Below are positions 1-6,927 of a stretch of DNA of 10,775 nucleotides, in pieces; position 1 is the stretch's first letter; every line of letters begins with the position of its first letter. The translations under genes and the position numbers were made by a program. Below the pieces are notes generated by a model, which saw only the letters and a program-made list of their open reading frames with translations, was not told the origin of the DNA and did not search any database. The stretch lies in contig JAAYUT010000406.1 in NCBI GenBank assembly GCA_012517485.1, positions 1 through 10,775 on the forward strand. Direction: 5' to 3'. Origin of the DNA: Candidatus Atribacter fermentans (GTDB taxonomy: Bacteria > Atribacterota > Atribacteria > Atribacterales > Atribacteraceae).

Positions 1-38
1 AGCGGGGGGTGCCTTTTGTTTCTATTTTAAAAATTCAT

Positions 39-85
39 GGGCTTAATAAATCAAGCCCCTACAAAAGAATAAAAAATGTAGGGGG
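39..85. repeat. Palindromic repeat-like element with two nested inverted repeats
   Basis: Two inverted repeats overlap here. GGGCTT (39-44) pairs with AAGCCC (53-58) across an 8-nt AT-rich loop. CCCCTACA (56-63) pairs with TGTAGGGG (77-84) across a 13-nt A-rich loop. The two stems share CCC and so are mutually exclusive folds. A further GGGGGGTG at 4-11 echoes GGGGGTG at 81-87. The GGGC...GCCCCTAC form resembles small dispersed palindromic repeats or MITE ends seen between genes in many bacteria, which is why I call it a repeat. Copy number cannot be judged from one window. It could instead act as a weak transcription end for tyrS, since the leftward strand reads the GGGCTT stem followed by a short T-rich stretch. 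Confidence 0.4.
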
Positions 86-225
86 TGACAATGTATTGCA
101 CTCACTTAATATAGCGACAATCACGAGCATATCGAGTTTGGATTTTCATTATCAACTGGTGCTATGAAAGTGGTAAAAGGCTTCCTATGAAGCGCTCTGG
201 ACAACTATTCACGACTTGCCGAAAT
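86..225. other. Non-coding stretch with no recognised content
   Basis: This is the interval between the palindromic repeat and the tyrS stop. I see no gene, promoter of good quality or RNA here. One rightward frame (110-178) reads open for 23 codons, is interrupted by a TGA at 185-187 and then stays open into the tyrS antisense. It has no start with a ribosome-binding site and matches no family I know, so it may be chance or a decayed remnant. Confidence 0.4.
180..193 (-). terminator. Possible weak terminator after tyrS
   Basis: On the leftward strand GCTTC-ATAG-GAAGC forms a 5-bp stem with a tetraloop followed by CTTTTA, about 33 nt beyond the tyrS stop. The stem is short and the T run is only four, so this is a weak call. 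The larger palindromes at 39-85 are an alternative end point. Confidence 0.25.
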
Positions 226-1464
226 TCAAACAGATTTTTTGATGATTTTAAAAAAGAGTTTTTTCCCTACACGGAGAAATTGGTCATTTTTTATTTTTAT
301 ATCAGAATTCGGATCTGATATTCTGACATTATCAAGGTAAACTCCTCCTTGCTCAACTAATCTGCGAAGTTCACTTTTTGATTGTGATACTCCGGTTTTC
401 AGGAGCAAGGAAATAATCCAAATTTTATCTTCTTTAAGATCAGCATCTGTAAGAGTCAGTATTTGGGCGTCTTCGGGACTCTCTCTTTTGGTAAAAGCTC
501 GTTCAAAGTCTTCTAAAGCTTGGTTGGCATAGGCTGTTCCATGATAAATTGAGACAATTTCTTTGGCTAAAATTATTTTCCAGTCTCGAGGATGGAGGTG
601 ATTACTTTGGACATCTTTTTCCCATTTTAAAATAGTATTCATAGGGATATTGGTGAGAAGTATGAAATACTTTTTTATCAGAGAATCAGGAATTGACATA
701 ATTTTTCCAAACATATCAAAAGGCGAATCATTGACTGCGATATAGTTACCAAGGCTTTTACTCATTTTTTCAATTCCATCAGTTCCCTCTAATAAAGGCA
801 TCATCATGACGACTTGAGGTTCTTGATCAAACTCCCGTTGTAAATCCCGACCCATGAGCAGATTAAAACGTTGGTCAGCCCCTCCGAGTTCAACATCGGC
901 ACGCAAAGCAACTGAATCGTAAGCTTGCATGATAGGATAGAGAAATTCGTGCAAACCGACCGGCTTTCCACTAGATAAGCGTTGATGAAAGTCTTCTCTT
1001 TCCAAAATTCGAGCCACTGTGAAGTGAGCAGTAATTTCAATGATGTCTCCAAAAGAAAGATTTTTAAGCCATTTACTATTGAATTTAATTATGGTTTTCT
1101 CTCGATCAAGGATTTTAAAGGCTTGCTCAGAATATGTTTTTGCATTAGCTAATACCTCTTCTTCAGTTAGTTGCTTGCGGGTTTCTTTTTTACCGGTTGG
1201 ATCACCGATGCGCCCTGTAAAATCTCCAACCAAAAAAACCACTTGGTGACCAAGGTCCTGAAACTGTCTCAGCTTTCTGAGGGTAACGGTATGGCCAAGA
1301 TGCATATCGGGAGCACTGGGGTCAAACCCTTCTTTTACTATCAATGGCTGTCCAGTTTGATAGGAGCGATATAATTTTTTTTGGAGGTCTTCTCGACTAA
1401 TTATATCTTCAACCCCTCGGCAGAGAATTTCGAGGTCTTCAATTGCTCTTTGTTCAAAACTCAA
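226..1464 (-). CDS. tyrS: Tyrosyl-tRNA synthetase, type 2 (TyrZ-like), likely TTG start
   Basis: This cytoplasmic class I synthetase attaches tyrosine to tRNA-Tyr. Numbering from the ATG at 1473 (415 aa, normal for the family), the HIGH-type motif is HLGH at 58-61, inside the GFDPSAPDMHLGH signature. YPIMQAYD at 179-186 and GADQ at 198-201 form the tyrosine pocket. KMSKS lies at 236-240, and an S4 RNA-binding domain at about 352-412 ends the protein. The KMSKS spelling and insertion-free layout fit the type-2 branch. The ATG at 1473 overlaps the queT stop (ATGA) but sits inside the Shine-Dalgarno sequence. An in-frame TTG at 1464, three codons on, lies 9 nt after GGAG and is the better-placed start (412 aa). 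The gene is surely co-transcribed with queT. No T-box leader is visible directly upstream, where queT sits. Confidence 0.95.
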   Translation of the reverse strand: MSFEQRAIEDLEILCRGVEDIISREDLQKKLYRSYQTGQPLIVKEGFDPSAPDMHLGHTVTLRKLRQFQDLGHQVVFLVGDFTGRIGDPTGKKETRKQLTEEEVLANAKTYSEQAFKILDREKTIIKFNSKWLKNLSFGDIIEITAHFTVARILEREDFHQRLSSGKPVGLHEFLYPIMQAYDSVALRADVELGGADQRFNLLMGRDLQREFDQEPQVVMMMPLLEGTDGIEKMSKSLGNYIAVNDSPFDMFGKIMSIPDSLIKKYFILLTNIPMNTILKWEKDVQSNHLHPRDWKIILAKEIVSIYHGTAYANQALEDFERAFTKRESPEDAQILTLTDADLKEDKIWIISLLLKTGVSQSKSELRRLVEQGGVYLDNVRISDPNSDIKIKNDQFLRVGKKLFFKIIKKSV

Positions 1465-1467
1465 TCT

Positions 1468-1480
1468 GATCATCTCCTTA
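1468..1480 (-). promoter_or_regulatory. Extended Shine-Dalgarno site deciding the tyrS start
   Basis: The leftward strand reads TAAGGAGATGATC, which matches 12 of 13 bases of TAAGGAGGTGATC, the full complement of the usual 16S rRNA 3' end. The ATG at 1473 is embedded in it with no spacer after AAGGAG. The TTG at 1464 stands at normal spacing. The site also overlaps the queT stop, so the two genes are probably translationally coupled. Confidence 0.75.
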
Positions 1481-1928
1481 CTATTCTACGTTTCAGCAAG
1501 ATTTTTAAGATCGGGTATCCGATGCCATAACAAGCAATACATTCTCCTATCATAATATAAAAAACTGAATAAAAATAGGGAACATGAAAAAGTTTACTGA
1601 GATACAATGAAACACCAAAGGAGTTGAATAGGACCGGAGGGAGAGGTGCTAAGTAATCTTTTTTCATTTTTGCAGTGACCAAGGCCGCCAAAAAAGTGAT
1701 GAGAGAACCAAAGATAATATCCCAGAGGCCAACTTGTCCCAAGAGATTTGCTAAAAAGCACCCAATCGTTAACCCAAAAATTGCTTCAGGGAAAAGAAAG
1801 GGTAGGACGGTAAAAGCCTCAGAAATTCTGACTTGTATTGGTCCATATGCAAAAGAATAAAAGGGCGGAAGAATAGTAAAAACAACGTAAAGTGCAGCAA
1901 TTAATGCCATTCGAGAAAGCTTCTCCAT
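1470..1928 (-). CDS. queT: QueT-family transporter, ECF S-component for queuosine precursor
   Basis: A small, very hydrophobic membrane protein of 152 aa. In the QueT family such proteins are substrate-binding (S) subunits of energy-coupling-factor transporters, thought to import a queuosine precursor such as preQ1 or queuine. The family signature is clear: YGPIQVRISEAFTVLPFLFPE near residues 28-48, the GCFLANLLGQ-GLWDIIFGSL stretch at about 56-76, APLPPVLFNSFGV at about 94-106, and a closing IGECIACYGIGYP helix. About five to six membrane segments can be drawn. A GTG at 1937 lies inside the ribosome-binding site, so I take the ATG at 1928. The ATP-binding and EcfT partners are not in this window and must be shared and encoded elsewhere. 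It overlaps the start region of tyrS and shares its transcript. I searched the leader by eye for a preQ1-I pattern and did not find one. Confidence 0.9.
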   Translation of the reverse strand: MEKLSRMALIAALYVVFTILPPFYSFAYGPIQVRISEAFTVLPFLFPEAIFGLTIGCFLANLLGQVGLWDIIFGSLITFLAALVTAKMKKDYLAPLPPVLFNSFGVSLYLSKLFHVPYFYSVFYIMIGECIACYGIGYPILKILLKRRIVRR

Positions 1929-1933
1929 TGAAT

Positions 1934-1939
1934 TCACCT
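1934..1939 (-). promoter_or_regulatory. Ribosome-binding site of queT
   Basis: AGGTGA on the leftward strand lies 5 nt before the ATG at 1928, a normal spacing. This makes the ATG, not the GTG at 1937 that the site itself contains, the likely start. Confidence 0.65.
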
Positions 1940-1988
1940 ATCCAATTCGTTAACTTTTTTAGATATAATGCAAAAAAAGGGAATTGAA

Positions 1989-1997
1989 TGATATAAT
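1989..1997 (+). promoter_or_regulatory. Extended -10 promoter for the penicillin-binding protein gene
   Basis: TGATATAAT is a perfect extended -10 (TGn plus TATAAT). Transcription would start near 2004, giving a leader of about 50 nt before the ATG at 2056. No good -35 is seen 16-18 bp upstream, which an extended -10 can tolerate. The same octamer ATATAATG also occurs at 1963-1970, making a direct repeat 28 bp apart and a possible second, weaker -10. Confidence 0.55.
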
Positions 1998-2011
1998 GAA
2001 TGTTCAGGGAA

Positions 2012-2020
2012 ATTATATCA
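2012..2020 (-). promoter_or_regulatory. Extended -10 promoter for queT-tyrS
   Basis: On the leftward strand TGATATAAT appears again. A modest -35, TTTTCA, lies 16 bp upstream (rightward positions 2034-2039). Start near 2005 gives a leader of about 77 nt before the queT ATG. Placed against the opposite promoter, the two start points fall within a few bases of each other and face inward. Confidence 0.5.
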
Positions 2021-2055
2021 GAACAAAACAAAATGAAAACTGTTGATCATAAAAT

Positions 2056-4017
2056 ATGGGAAAATCACAAGATACCCCTTTTAAAATGAAAAAACGGCGA
2101 CATTCTCGATTGAAGTTTTTCCGTTTTCCAATTTTTTCAGCATTTCTTTTTGGAATTTTAGCTGGTATTATTTTCTTTATTTTCGTCCAATTTTTTTATT
2201 TAGAAGATATTCGAGTTATTTCCAGCCAGATTGATAATTTTCGACCTTCCTTCACTACCCGAGTTTATGATAATCAGGGACGGCTGATCCACGAACTCTA
2301 TACCGAAAACCGTGAATATGTTAATCTTGCTGATATTCCTGAACTGCTCCAAAAAGCTTTTATAGCCAGTGAAGACCAAAACTTTTACCAACATCCAGGA
2401 ATTGATATCAATGGCATTTTGAGAGCAACTCTTCAAAATATTTTGAACCGAAGAATTGTTGAAGGAGCCAGTACCATTACTCAGCAGTTAGCCAGGAATC
2501 GCTTTCTTTCCCATGAAAGAATTTTTAATCGAAAAATTAAGGAAGCTGTTCTTGCTTTATTTATCGAAAGAAAATATACCAAAGACCAAATTTTAGAAGC
2601 ACATCTAAACCAGATTTATTTTTGGCATGGAGTCTATGGAGTAAAAACGGCTGCTTTAGTTTACTTTGGGAAAGACCTTTCTCAATTAAATTTAGCAGAA
2701 ATCGCCATGTTAACTGGGATACAGCGTTCACCAGGTAATTTTTCCCCTTATATCAATCTTCGGGCTGCACAGGTCCAACAAAGGCGGGTTTTACGTCTCA
2801 TGAAGGAAAGAGGATATATTGACCAATCCGAAATGGAAAGAGCAATGGAGACGCCTATTGTTCTTTCTGGGCTTAAAAATATTCCTTCTGGTGCTCCCTA
2901 TTTCATTGATCACATTTTAAAGGAGTTATTAGCCAAATATGACGGAGAAACAGTTTTTAACGGCGGCTTAAAAGTGTACACTACTCTTAATTTGGATATT
3001 CAAAAAGTTGCAACTAAAGCATTGCAGGAAAGTGGTTATCAAGGTGCAATCCTCTGTATGGACCCCAAAAGTGGAGCAATCTTAGCGATGGTTGGAGGAA
3101 AAGATTATCAAGAAAGTAAATTTAACCGTGCGACTCAAGCTTATCGACAACCAGGCTCGACGTTTAAGCCTTTTATATATACGACTGCTATTGAAAATGG
3201 AATCACTGCAGTCGATTGGTATGTTGATGAACCACTCCAGTTCCCCGATGGTTGGAAACCAAAAAATTATGACAAAACTTTTCGTGGACGAATTCAAATT
3301 CATGAAGCCTTAGAACAATCAATCAATATTATTGCTATCAAACTCCTGCAACAATTAGGAACCGACCAAGTTATCAATTATGCTAGAAAAATGCAAGTAA
3401 AATCTCAACTCCAAAAAAACCTCTCTCTTGCTTTAGGCACCTCAGAGGTTACTTTAATGGAATTGGTCAATGCGTATTGCGCTTTTGCTAATGAAGGGCG
3501 TGTTCCTGAACCATACGCCATAACTCAAATTGTTGATTGGGAGGGAAACACAGTTTATTCTAACACGAAAACTGTACGTCAAGCTGTACCAGCTGATACC
3601 GCCTATATCATGGCTCGCTTACTTCAGGGAGTTATTGAACGGGGAACAGCCAAACGGGCAAATATTGGTCGTCCGGCAGGTGGCAAAACTGGTTCAACTG
3701 AAGACTTTATTGATGCCTTATTTATTGGATTTACTCCGGATATGGTTTGTGGGGTTTTTTTAGGGAATGACGACCGCAAACCATTGGGAGAAGCAAAAAC
3801 AGGTGGCATTATTGCAGCTCCAATTTTTGCAAAAGTTATGAAAGCTGCTCATGAAAATATCCCTGTTCATGATTTTATCCGACCGGAATCAGTGGTTGAA
3901 AAGACAGTTTGTTTAAAGTCAGGCCTTCTTCCATCCTCGTCTTGTAAAAAAACTATTGTTTTGCCTTTTAAAGCTGGAACTGCACCGACTAAAGTCTGTG
4001 ATCAATGTACTGAATGA
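2056..4017 (+). CDS. Class A penicillin-binding protein, bifunctional transglycosylase/transpeptidase (PBP1a family)
   Basis: It polymerises glycan strands from lipid II and cross-links their peptides on the outer face of the cytoplasmic membrane. A basic N-terminus is followed by one membrane anchor at about 27-48. The GT51 glycosyltransferase domain runs from about 68 to 245, with EDQNFYQHPG at 106-115 (catalytic Glu106) and GASTITQQLARN at 137-148. The transpeptidase domain covers about 325-600: active-site STFK with Ser368 and Lys371, SIN at 422-424, and KTGS at 544-547. All catalytic motifs are intact. The C-terminal tail holds four cysteines (619, 630, 648, 651), two as CDQC, and resembles the short Cys-containing tails of many class A PBPs. 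The length of 653 aa is at the short end of the family, with no extra OB or FN3 module. The ATG at 2056 has no clear Shine-Dalgarno, and the next in-frame ATG at 2086 is no better. Confidence 0.95.
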   Translation: MGKSQDTPFKMKKRRHSRLKFFRFPIFSAFLFGILAGIIFFIFVQFFYLEDIRVISSQIDNFRPSFTTRVYDNQGRLIHELYTENREYVNLADIPELLQKAFIASEDQNFYQHPGIDINGILRATLQNILNRRIVEGASTITQQLARNRFLSHERIFNRKIKEAVLALFIERKYTKDQILEAHLNQIYFWHGVYGVKTAALVYFGKDLSQLNLAEIAMLTGIQRSPGNFSPYINLRAAQVQQRRVLRLMKERGYIDQSEMERAMETPIVLSGLKNIPSGAPYFIDHILKELLAKYDGETVFNGGLKVYTTLNLDIQKVATKALQESGYQGAILCMDPKSGAILAMVGGKDYQESKFNRATQAYRQPGSTFKPFIYTTAIENGITAVDWYVDEPLQFPDGWKPKNYDKTFRGRIQIHEALEQSINIIAIKLLQQLGTDQVINYARKMQVKSQLQKNLSLALGTSEVTLMELVNAYCAFANEGRVPEPYAITQIVDWEGNTVYSNTKTVRQAVPADTAYIMARLLQGVIERGTAKRANIGRPAGGKTGSTEDFIDALFIGFTPDMVCGVFLGNDDRKPLGEAKTGGIIAAPIFAKVMKAAHENIPVHDFIRPESVVEKTVCLKSGLLPSSSCKKTIVLPFKAGTAPTKVCDQCTE

Positions 4018-4028
4018 GGGATTTTTAT

Positions 4029-6401
4029 TTAATCCTTCAAAGTTACAACCGTTACCCCTAAACCCCCTTCTTCGGGTAAGCCATTGCGAAAACTTTCTAC
4101 TGCTGGGTTATTCTGAAGAAATTCATGAGTTATTTTTCTTAAAATTCCCTCTCCTTTTCCATGAATAATGTAAATAGTTTTAAATCCAGCTAAAAGGACT
4201 TGATCAAAATATTTTTCCAGTTTTTCTCGGGCGTCTTCAGCCTTCATCATTCGAATTTCAATTTGATTTCTCACCTGCTGGAAAGAGGGTTGGAAAGAAT
4301 AGCTCCTCTGGAGAGAGGACGAATATTCTTCCACTTCAGACTTTTTTCGAAGATGACGAAGGGAAAGGACACATTTACGGCCATTGACCACAACCATAGC
4401 TTCATTTTTTAGTTCATCAATAGCTACGATTTCTGCTTCGTGTTGAAGTATATCGACTATGACTTTTTCACCAGCCTGAAAGACTAATTGAGGAGAATCC
4501 TTCCTGATTTCTTCGGAAACCGATGAAGACAAGTCTTGTTTTAAATAGAGGTTGGGGTTGATTCGTTCTTTGAGTTCTTGGTAAATACTCTCATCAAGAG
4601 TTTTTTCTTTTCTCAATTGACCAATGAGTTGTGATATATCATCTCGGATTTTTTTAAGGTATTGAGTTAATTTTTCCTGGAAATCTTTAATAATGAATTT
4701 TTTTTGTGATTCCAGTTCTTCCTGAAGCCGAATAATTTCCTTCTGTCGATTGGCCACATCTTCTACTTTTTCCTGTAAATTATTAAATTGATGATTTAAT
4801 TCTAAATTCTTTTTCCGATTGGCGATGATTAATTCATTGAGATCAATCCACTCTTTTTGAAGGTATTGAAGAGCGGTTTTTATAATCATTTGGGGAAGAC
4901 CAATTTTTTCTGCAATTTTAATACCATAACTCTCGCCAATTTCATTCATTAAGAGATGATAGGTTGGTTGGAAAAGAATCGGATTAAATTCCATCGATGC
5001 CGAAACCATGTCGGACTGCTGAGAGACGTAACTTTTGATCAAGGGATAGTGAGTGGTTGCAATGCAGGTTGCTCCATGTTGATGAAGATAATCGATCATT
5101 CCAATAGCCAAGGCCGACCCTTCGTTGGGATCGGTTCCAGCTCCAATTTCGTCAATTAAAAATAGGCTCGAGGACGATAACTGAGAAAGCGATTTTTGAA
5201 AAGCTGAAAGTCGATAGGTAAAGGTGCTGAGGTTTTGCTCAATATCTTGATGATCTCCAATATCGACAAAAAGATGTTGATAAAAAGGTAAGGAAGATCC
5301 AGGATTTACTGGAACAGGAATTCCACAGTGAGCAAGATAAACGATTAAAGCCACGCTTTTTAACAAAACGGTTTTTCCACCAGCATTCGGTCCGCTAATA
5401 ACCATGATTTTTTTTTCTGAACTCAAATGAAGCGAAAAAGGAACTGCCTTTTCTCCTAAAAGAGGATGTCGACCTTCTTTGATGAGAAGGTCTTTTTTGC
5501 CGACGAGGGGAATACTCGCCTGCCATCTTCGAGCCAGTTGTGACTGAGCATGAAGAATATCTAACTCGACCAAGGCCTGAAATGATGCATTCAATTGGGT
5601 AAGATAAGGTCGTAAATCGTTAGTTAGTTTTAGGAGGATTGATTCAATTTCATCTTTTTCTTGAATAGTTAAAACTTCTACTTCATTATTCAGATAGAGA
5701 ATAGGTTTTGGTTCGATGAAAACTGTTGAACCGGATGATGAGTAATCAGCAACAATCCCATCGATACGTCCACGAAATTCTGATTTGATGGGAATGACAT
5801 ATCTCCCCCGTCGAATAGTATAGGTTATATCCTGAAGGTATGGAGCTATATCCCGATTACGGAGGCAACTTTCAATGGTCATTCGAACTTCTTCTTGAAG
5901 ACGTTTTAATCGTTTTCGAATTTCATGAAGTCGAGGACTAGCCGTGTCGAGAATAAAGCCATCGGGTGAACAGATCGATTTTATTTCTTTAATGAGAGGA
6001 ATATAACTTTCAATGGCATCAAAATAAACTTTGAGAAGTGGATACTTCTCTTTCATTCTGGTTTCATGTTGTAGACGTTTGATTTTTTCACAGAGGAGTA
6101 AAAAATGAAAAATTTGAATGACTTGATTGAAATGAAGAAATGATCCTGGAATGGCAATTTTTTGAAAAATTTCGCGAAGGTCGGTTAAGCCAGAGAAGTC
6201 TAAGCTGCCGTCGAACGTGATAAAATCAAGAAGTTGTTGGACGGTTTGCAGTCTTTGGTTGATTTCCTCTGGATTCGAATAGGGCTGTATTTCATTCATT
6301 TTTTCACGAGAGACATCACAAACACAGGCAGTACTGAGCTGGAAAAGTATTTTATCAAAATCAAAATTCTTCAGTATATCTTTGGATAAGTTCATCGTCA
6401 C
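4029..6401 (-). CDS. mutS2: MutS2 ATPase with C-terminal Smr domain
   Basis: MutS2 proteins are homodimeric ABC-type ATPases. They lack the mismatch-recognition domain of MutS and act in suppression of recombination and, in Bacillus, in splitting collided ribosomes. Visible parts of this 790-aa protein are a helical core and clamp region (about 1-300), the ATPase with Walker A GPNAGGKT at 337-344, the QNLSTFT signature at 389-395, Walker B LFLIDEIGAGTDP at 413-425 and switch TTHY at 449-452. A long charged coiled coil follows at about 520-620, then a KOW-like segment at about 640-685 and an Smr domain at about 710-790 with HGKG at 747-750. Oddities: the usual LDLRG at the Smr front reads IEIRMM, and the usual GxPGxS after PTYxLL reads NEIGES. 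The start is GTG at 6401 (AAGGG 11 nt upstream) or ATG at 6395; either overlaps the cvpA end by 35-41 bp. Confidence 0.93.
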   Translation of the reverse strand: MTMNLSKDILKNFDFDKILFQLSTACVCDVSREKMNEIQPYSNPEEINQRLQTVQQLLDFITFDGSLDFSGLTDLREIFQKIAIPGSFLHFNQVIQIFHFLLLCEKIKRLQHETRMKEKYPLLKVYFDAIESYIPLIKEIKSICSPDGFILDTASPRLHEIRKRLKRLQEEVRMTIESCLRNRDIAPYLQDITYTIRRGRYVIPIKSEFRGRIDGIVADYSSSGSTVFIEPKPILYLNNEVEVLTIQEKDEIESILLKLTNDLRPYLTQLNASFQALVELDILHAQSQLARRWQASIPLVGKKDLLIKEGRHPLLGEKAVPFSLHLSSEKKIMVISGPNAGGKTVLLKSVALIVYLAHCGIPVPVNPGSSLPFYQHLFVDIGDHQDIEQNLSTFTYRLSAFQKSLSQLSSSSLFLIDEIGAGTDPNEGSALAIGMIDYLHQHGATCIATTHYPLIKSYVSQQSDMVSASMEFNPILFQPTYHLLMNEIGESYGIKIAEKIGLPQMIIKTALQYLQKEWIDLNELIIANRKKNLELNHQFNNLQEKVEDVANRQKEIIRLQEELESQKKFIIKDFQEKLTQYLKKIRDDISQLIGQLRKEKTLDESIYQELKERINPNLYLKQDLSSSVSEEIRKDSPQLVFQAGEKVIVDILQHEAEIVAIDELKNEAMVVVNGRKCVLSLRHLRKKSEVEEYSSSLQRSYSFQPSFQQVRNQIEIRMMKAEDAREKLEKYFDQVLLAGFKTIYIIHGKGEGILRKITHEFLQNNPAVESFRNGLPEEGGLGVTVVTLKD

Positions 6402-6927
6402 TTTTGTTTAAACCCTTTTCTAAATATGTATCAAGAAAGGAAAACTCGGGAATTTTTTGAACCATTAAATCAATAAAAACAATAATTGGTTGAGTAAAAC
6501 TTTGATAAAAACGGGATTGGTAAATACCTTGATTGAGAAATTCAAGAAAAGAAACATTGAGTACAAAAAGAGTGATGATGGAGACCCAGAGTAAACCTTT
6601 TAAGATACCAACTATAAAACCCAAAATGGCATCAAACCATACTATATCCAAACCTTCGAAAACTTTTCGGAAAAATAGACCAACCCAGGAAAATAAAAGA
6701 ACGACTGGAATGAAAATGACAAAGAAACTAATCAAATTCATCCAGACTGAATTCCAGTGAAAGAGATCAGTTAAAAATTGACCGAGGTTCTGGTGAAATC
6801 GTAAGGCACTAAGGAGCCCAACTACTACTCCTGCCAAAGCCAGAATCTCTTTACTGAAACCCCGGATTGAGCTTCGAATAACATTGAGAATAAGAATGAA
6901 AATGCAGGTTAAGCTATACCAGTCAAT
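6361..6927 (-). CDS. cvpA: CvpA family membrane protein, apparent ATT start
   Basis: CvpA-family proteins are small integral membrane proteins, named for colicin V production in E. coli; their molecular role is not settled. From the ATT at 6927 the product is 188 aa with about four membrane segments: roughly 5-18, 30-46, 62-86 and 97-125, followed by a soluble tail. The family's early pattern, a first helix then an RGF...KEIL.LAG segment, appears at residues 18-32 as RSSIRGFSKEILALAG. The first conventional in-frame start, TTG at 6837, would cut off the first helix and this motif. In frame above it, no ATG, GTG or TTG occurs before the pheT stop. The ATT follows AGGAGG by 6 nt and overlaps the pheT stop by one base (TAATT). 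It lies between pheT and mutS2 in one operon, an order known from Firmicutes. The family call is firm; the start codon is inferred. Confidence 0.85.
   Translation of the reverse strand: MDWYSLTCIFILILNVIRSSIRGFSKEILALAGVVVGLLSALRFHQNLGQFLTDLFHWNSVWMNLISFFVIFIPVVLLFSWVGLFFRKVFEGLDIVWFDAILGFIVGILKGLLWVSIITLFVLNVSFLEFLNQGIYQSRFYQSFTQPIIVFIDLMVQKIPEFSFLDTYLEKGLNKSDDELIQRYTEEF

Larger units (their letters stand above)
1989..2020. repeat. Perfect 9-bp inverted repeat spanning two opposed promoters
   Basis: TGATATAAT (1989-1997) and ATTATATCA (2012-2020) are exact reverse complements separated by 14 bp. Each arm is itself an extended -10 for the strand that reads toward the other. The symmetry could be promoter sequence alone, or an operator for a dimeric regulator. 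Confidence 0.6.

Noticed and set aside
110..260. Remnant gene to the left of tyrS
   Set aside because: One frame is open for short stretches on either side of a TGA, but its length is within chance, there is no start signal, and the second half is antisense to tyrS.
1040..1374. Rightward frames inside tyrS, and similar antisense frames inside the other large genes
   Set aside because: All are antisense or out-of-frame shadows of strongly conserved genes, without ribosome-binding sites or recognisable domains.
1929..2005. preQ1 riboswitch in the queT leader
   Set aside because: QueT-family genes are sometimes under preQ1 control, but the 77-nt leader shows neither the preQ1-I stem with an A-rich tail and Shine-Dalgarno sequestration nor a clear class II fold by eye.
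1819..2031. Leftward 70-codon frame overlapping the queT start
   Set aside because: It runs out of frame through the promoter region and the conserved start of queT, has no ribosome-binding site and no family resemblance.
6922..6924. TTG just after the pheT stop as the cvpA start
   Set aside because: It lies 7 nt after AGGAGG but in another frame, and meets a stop after about five codons, so it cannot make CvpA.
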